Assembly: GCA_964410675.1 (NCBI GenBank)
Contig: CAYPIB010000008.1
Span: 1 to 52,644, forward strand
Direction: 5' to 3'
DNA from: RGIG3040 sp964410675
GTDB taxonomy: Bacteria; Bacillota; Clostridia; Lachnospirales; Lachnospiraceae
Length of the DNA stretch: 52,644 nt
Shown in pieces: positions 50,901 to 52,644 of this stretch (the first letter of the stretch is position 1; each line of letters opens with the position of its first letter). Below the pieces are notes generated by a model that saw only the letters and a list, made by a program, of their open reading frames with translations, was not told the DNA's origin and searched no databases. The position numbers and the translations under genes were made by a program.

Positions 50901-52644
50901 TAAGCAGCGATGAAAATTTAGGAGATACCGCAAAGGCATTGTTAGAAAATGAAACCATCTTTATTGGTATCGGAAATGAAACCAATGAAGGAGGCTTTAA
51001 AAAGCTGCTAAATCTATCTGAACAAGGCGGTATCACAGTTTCCCAAAACGAGCTGGAACAGAGTATGCAGGAGGTAAATGATTACATCCTTACCAGAAGC
51101 CTGAACGTGGGAACAAGAATTGGTGACTATTTATCAACGGAGGATCGCATCTCGTATGAGACAGAGTATCGTGATCCGGAGAATGATCCATTAGGAAGAC
51201 TAAAATGGAGTTATGAATGTGACCGCTCTTTGTTTGCAGAGACAAACGGACAGACAGAAACTATCATAAGGGATGAGAATCATCCACTGACTCAATTCGT
51301 ACAGACAGGTGCCTATGTTGTACGGGCAGAGGCTTTGGATGATCCGAATGCAAGAAAAGCATACGAGGAAGAGGACTCCAGCGTTTCCCAGAATGAAGTA
51401 ACCCTATCCGGGAATGAAGGGGTGACAGAGGAGCCGGAAACAGAAGAACCTGATACGAAAGACTTGTTTGGCAAGTGGTCCGGAATATATGAATACCCAA
51501 GAGCGATTTTAGTACAGACAAGGCCGGAGGCTTCTCTGAGCACTCAGGTGTATAAAGCGAAAAATAACTATAAAGTATGCAGCATCCTGCCTGAAGCAGA
51601 TGCGGTAGATCCGGATCATCAAGAGGATGCAGACAAAGGAATTATACAAGAATCCTTTGCATACCGTGAGGTCAATGACAGTGCATGGACCCAAAAAAAG
51701 ACCGCAGATTATCTGCCAATCGGCGGCACCTATTTAATGAAATATCAGGTCATGGACAAAGAGAAATCCATCAGCAGACCGGCCGTTGAAGTAATCAAGA
51801 CAAAAGAATTAAAAGAGTATGAAAAACCAGTTGATACGACAAAGCCGGATATTACCCTGACAATTTCCGCGGATCAGATAAATCTAGGTGATACCGTAGA
51901 CATTACTGCTTTTGCAGAGGATGCGTATGGGATTGGCAACTTTTCCTTATATGTGGCAGGAAAAAGAGTTACAGAAACACAGGGAATTTACACTTATTGT
52001 CCGGAAAAAACAGGTAAATATAAAGTGCAGGCATTTGCTACCGATACATTCGGAAATAATTTCTCAAAAGAATGTTATATTACCGTTACCGATGTTGACT
52101 TTACGGCACCGCAAATAGAAATAGGAAGCATTAACGAGGAAGAAGATAACATCAATCTCACCATCATCAAAGGTTCCATCACGGATGATAAAGAACTGAA
52201 AAATTACACGGTCTCTTATCGGAAGGAAAACGAAGAAGATTATATCTTGCTATTAGAGAAAGAAGAGGAAGTAACCAATGATATCTTAGCTTCCGTGGAT
52301 ACGACTGAGTGGGAGGATGGCATATACGAATTTCTGATTCGTGCCGAAGATACAACCGGAAACAGCATGAGCTACAGCTTTTACATGACGTTAGAAACAA
52401 CAACGATCGAGGGTGAGCAGAGAATCTGGCTGGATGACCTCTTATTAAATGAAGAAACTAATCAGATTGAGCTGTATGGAAGCGTTGTATTAAAAAATGA
52501 ACAGGAAACAGCGACTTACCGATGCTATGAGAAAGACACAAAAGAAACGATAGAGATTATTCCAAGCGGGACCGAAAATGGAATGCTGGCCCATATGGAT
52601 GCAGAAAAACTTACCACAGGCAGCTACCTCATGCTCGTGACGGT
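47969..52644 (+). CDS. Giant secreted multidomain protein with N-terminal CBM2-like domain (partial, runs off the window)
   Basis: Open from ATG 47969 (RBS AAAGGG) without a stop to the last base, at least 1558 codons. Signal peptide about 1-32 (SLLLVVSLLTGLLPQ, then SVYA). A CBM2-like carbohydrate-binding domain (about 44-148; IENIWNASIAQ, LFGSVSFG), a Ser/Glu/Asp linker (150-212), a bactofilin-like beta-helix segment (about 225-430, many ILNG/TLNG turns), a PKD-like domain (about 557-680), a beta-sandwich (about 750-945), and Ig-like repeats towards the edge (about 1287-1387). This N-terminal order resembles clostridial RHS/YD-repeat proteins, whose repeats and toxin tip would lie beyond the window; that is inference. 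The first 2.2 kb is GC-richer than anything nearby. Confidence 0.85.
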   Translation, partial: MKRIKQRVTQIVSLLLVVSLLTGLLPQSVYAQKGGAKPETTETIYRGNGYEVKAAITAAWGTYANIDVTIKNKSLKKLEDWQLLLETDVTIENIWNASIAQKTETGYLLQGAGWNNSIGLFGSVSFGATVSRETGAVSLPADCSLLGEEQQKETEADPDDEESGTSLETTGESDAESGTAAESESSSGSDPAAESEADSGPASGITDPANESSRLPFDVKEEWEGLHYAVFAGSSDGLMMNANEAYIKGDAHTNGHFTYNGTKLGISGLLRAGKTITLRTSSTKGSLETGERTESAPSLPMPDITAVLYEKVKEKAVPEDVTFGQEAIKAADDLATEGSLQINGTSFYGEGIVYAGNHITFNVAEAATPDDGARLFLCAENGNITLNGSSFALNATLYAPNGCVTINANEVTLNGRIIADRICFNGTYLNVTAGEHDFDVIRDLVAPEAELSLNVSGNTKENRKVSLAVTEEGNAAVLKTADVDWTIQKSGSTEALEEAGSGVQAQKGCVSIDPATETAQTKDLLFHQAGTYTVTALVKAEGTEYELTKEVVIEQDRVPLAGFELENDLYGRDSDGNAEIQLQDTSVSPDGDTIESRIWEVIHDANDDGIFDEKPQIISNGNETEVTFVTNRVGRHKVSLTVQEHFTDTIPSLLPEGAYQMGDTAERTESGCIFEVTNEAPEVSFDLKKERAADIVLTVGTAKEEDIRLANAKLEELRQTLEENRISARIQTVKTSLVTAKDQFAWTEYDHYDFTELYGITYPKHIIFEGDDVRMLGYTVNPMKDFLYIPSEDAGSKLFEFDIHKAETNWHSINGGGFLFNTTIDEENDTIEGFCFLVTQNYLQIIKINKTSLKDFRDGKKGQLSSYGSILKSISYKENGEEHNIKLSVNKNQVMIWVDNALLLTDFVIQNEGFGHGFGPIVSHAHHSCNLQADFTFRNMSVQTVEGEQLGDAIAGYKWREGAEKYVLHVSDSTIPELSSDENLGDTAKALLENETIFIGIGNETNEGGFKKLLNLSEQGGITVSQNELEQSMQEVNDYILTRSLNVGTRIGDYLSTEDRISYETEYRDPENDPLGRLKWSYECDRSLFAETNGQTETIIRDENHPLTQFVQTGAYVVRAEALDDPNARKAYEEEDSSVSQNEVTLSGNEGVTEEPETEEPDTKDLFGKWSGIYEYPRAILVQTRPEASLSTQVYKAKNNYKVCSILPEADAVDPDHQEDADKGIIQESFAYREVNDSAWTQKKTADYLPIGGTYLMKYQVMDKEKSISRPAVEVIKTKELKEYEKPVDTTKPDITLTISADQINLGDTVDITAFAEDAYGIGNFSLYVAGKRVTETQGIYTYCPEKTGKYKVQAFATDTFGNNFSKECYITVTDVDFTAPQIEIGSINEEEDNINLTIIKGSITDDKELKNYTVSYRKENEEDYILLLEKEEEVTNDILASVDTTEWEDGIYEFLIRAEDTTGNSMSYSFYMTLETTTIEGEQRIWLDDLLLNEETNQIELYGSVVLKNEQETATYRCYEKDTKETIEIIPSGTENGMLAHMDAEKLTTGSYLMLVT

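Noticed and set aside
48378..51543. Several open frames of 60-209 codons on the minus strand under the giant gene
   Set aside because: They are shadows of a GC-rich coding frame, with low-complexity translations and no ribosome binding sites.

Overview
The window looks like a chromosomal segment of an AT-rich Gram-positive anaerobe of the Clostridia, most likely family Lachnospiraceae. The evidence is strong AGGAGG-type ribosome binding sites, two T-box leaders on aminoacyl-tRNA synthetase genes, a ZTP riboswitch over separate AICAR formyltransferase and IMP cyclohydrolase genes, a membrane pyrophosphatase, and paired DUF6323/DUF6179-like genes. The genus is not resolved. No rRNA, tRNA, CRISPR array, transposase or integrase was seen.

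Region by region. 1-430 is a decayed gene end and a bidirectional terminator. 439-5000 is a phospho-signalling module: an FHA protein with a dead trypsin-like domain, a PP2C phosphatase, a membrane Ser/Thr kinase and a small membrane protein. 5074-8890 (minus strand) holds a SulP anion permease and the ZTP-controlled purine pair. 9008-15857 holds a chemoreceptor, membrane pyrophosphatase, a lipoprotein, a DUF975 membrane protein and argC.

15888-23557 is the most novel block. A two-gene minus-strand operon encodes what looks like a sigma factor split into a region-4 subunit and a 79-residue region-2 subunit. It diverges from a tight four-gene operon: a 172-residue unknown, a 1039-residue beta-rich, coiled-coil and Ala/Gly-hydrophobic protein, a DUF6765-like predicted metal protein and a clostripain (C11) protease. 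23688-24842 is a PepT-like M20 peptidase. 24921-31151 is a sulfur/thiol operon. It begins with a 21-residue leader peptide ending CVMCCC, then three paralogous glutathionyl-hydroquinone-reductase-like proteins, a polar amino acid (probably cystine or S-substituted cysteine) ABC importer and a GNAT acetyltransferase.

31171-35260 has an RpoD-like sigma factor behind a terminator leader, a MetRS with a T-box (ATG specifier), and a PhzF protein. 35303-38100 has small conserved genes among strong hairpins. 38187-43135 (minus) is a two-component system plus MacB/FtsX-type ABC transporter. 43337-45495 is a DUF6323/DUF6179/CAP-domain cluster. 45558-47716 is aspS behind a T-box whose specifier reads as AAC (Asn), which fits a non-discriminating AspRS. 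From 47844 to the window end lies a giant secreted protein gene (open at the edge, more than 1550 codons). It starts with a CBM2-like domain, has a GC-richer 5' part, and is preceded by three CGAAA repeats spaced exactly 10 bp apart upstream of its promoter.
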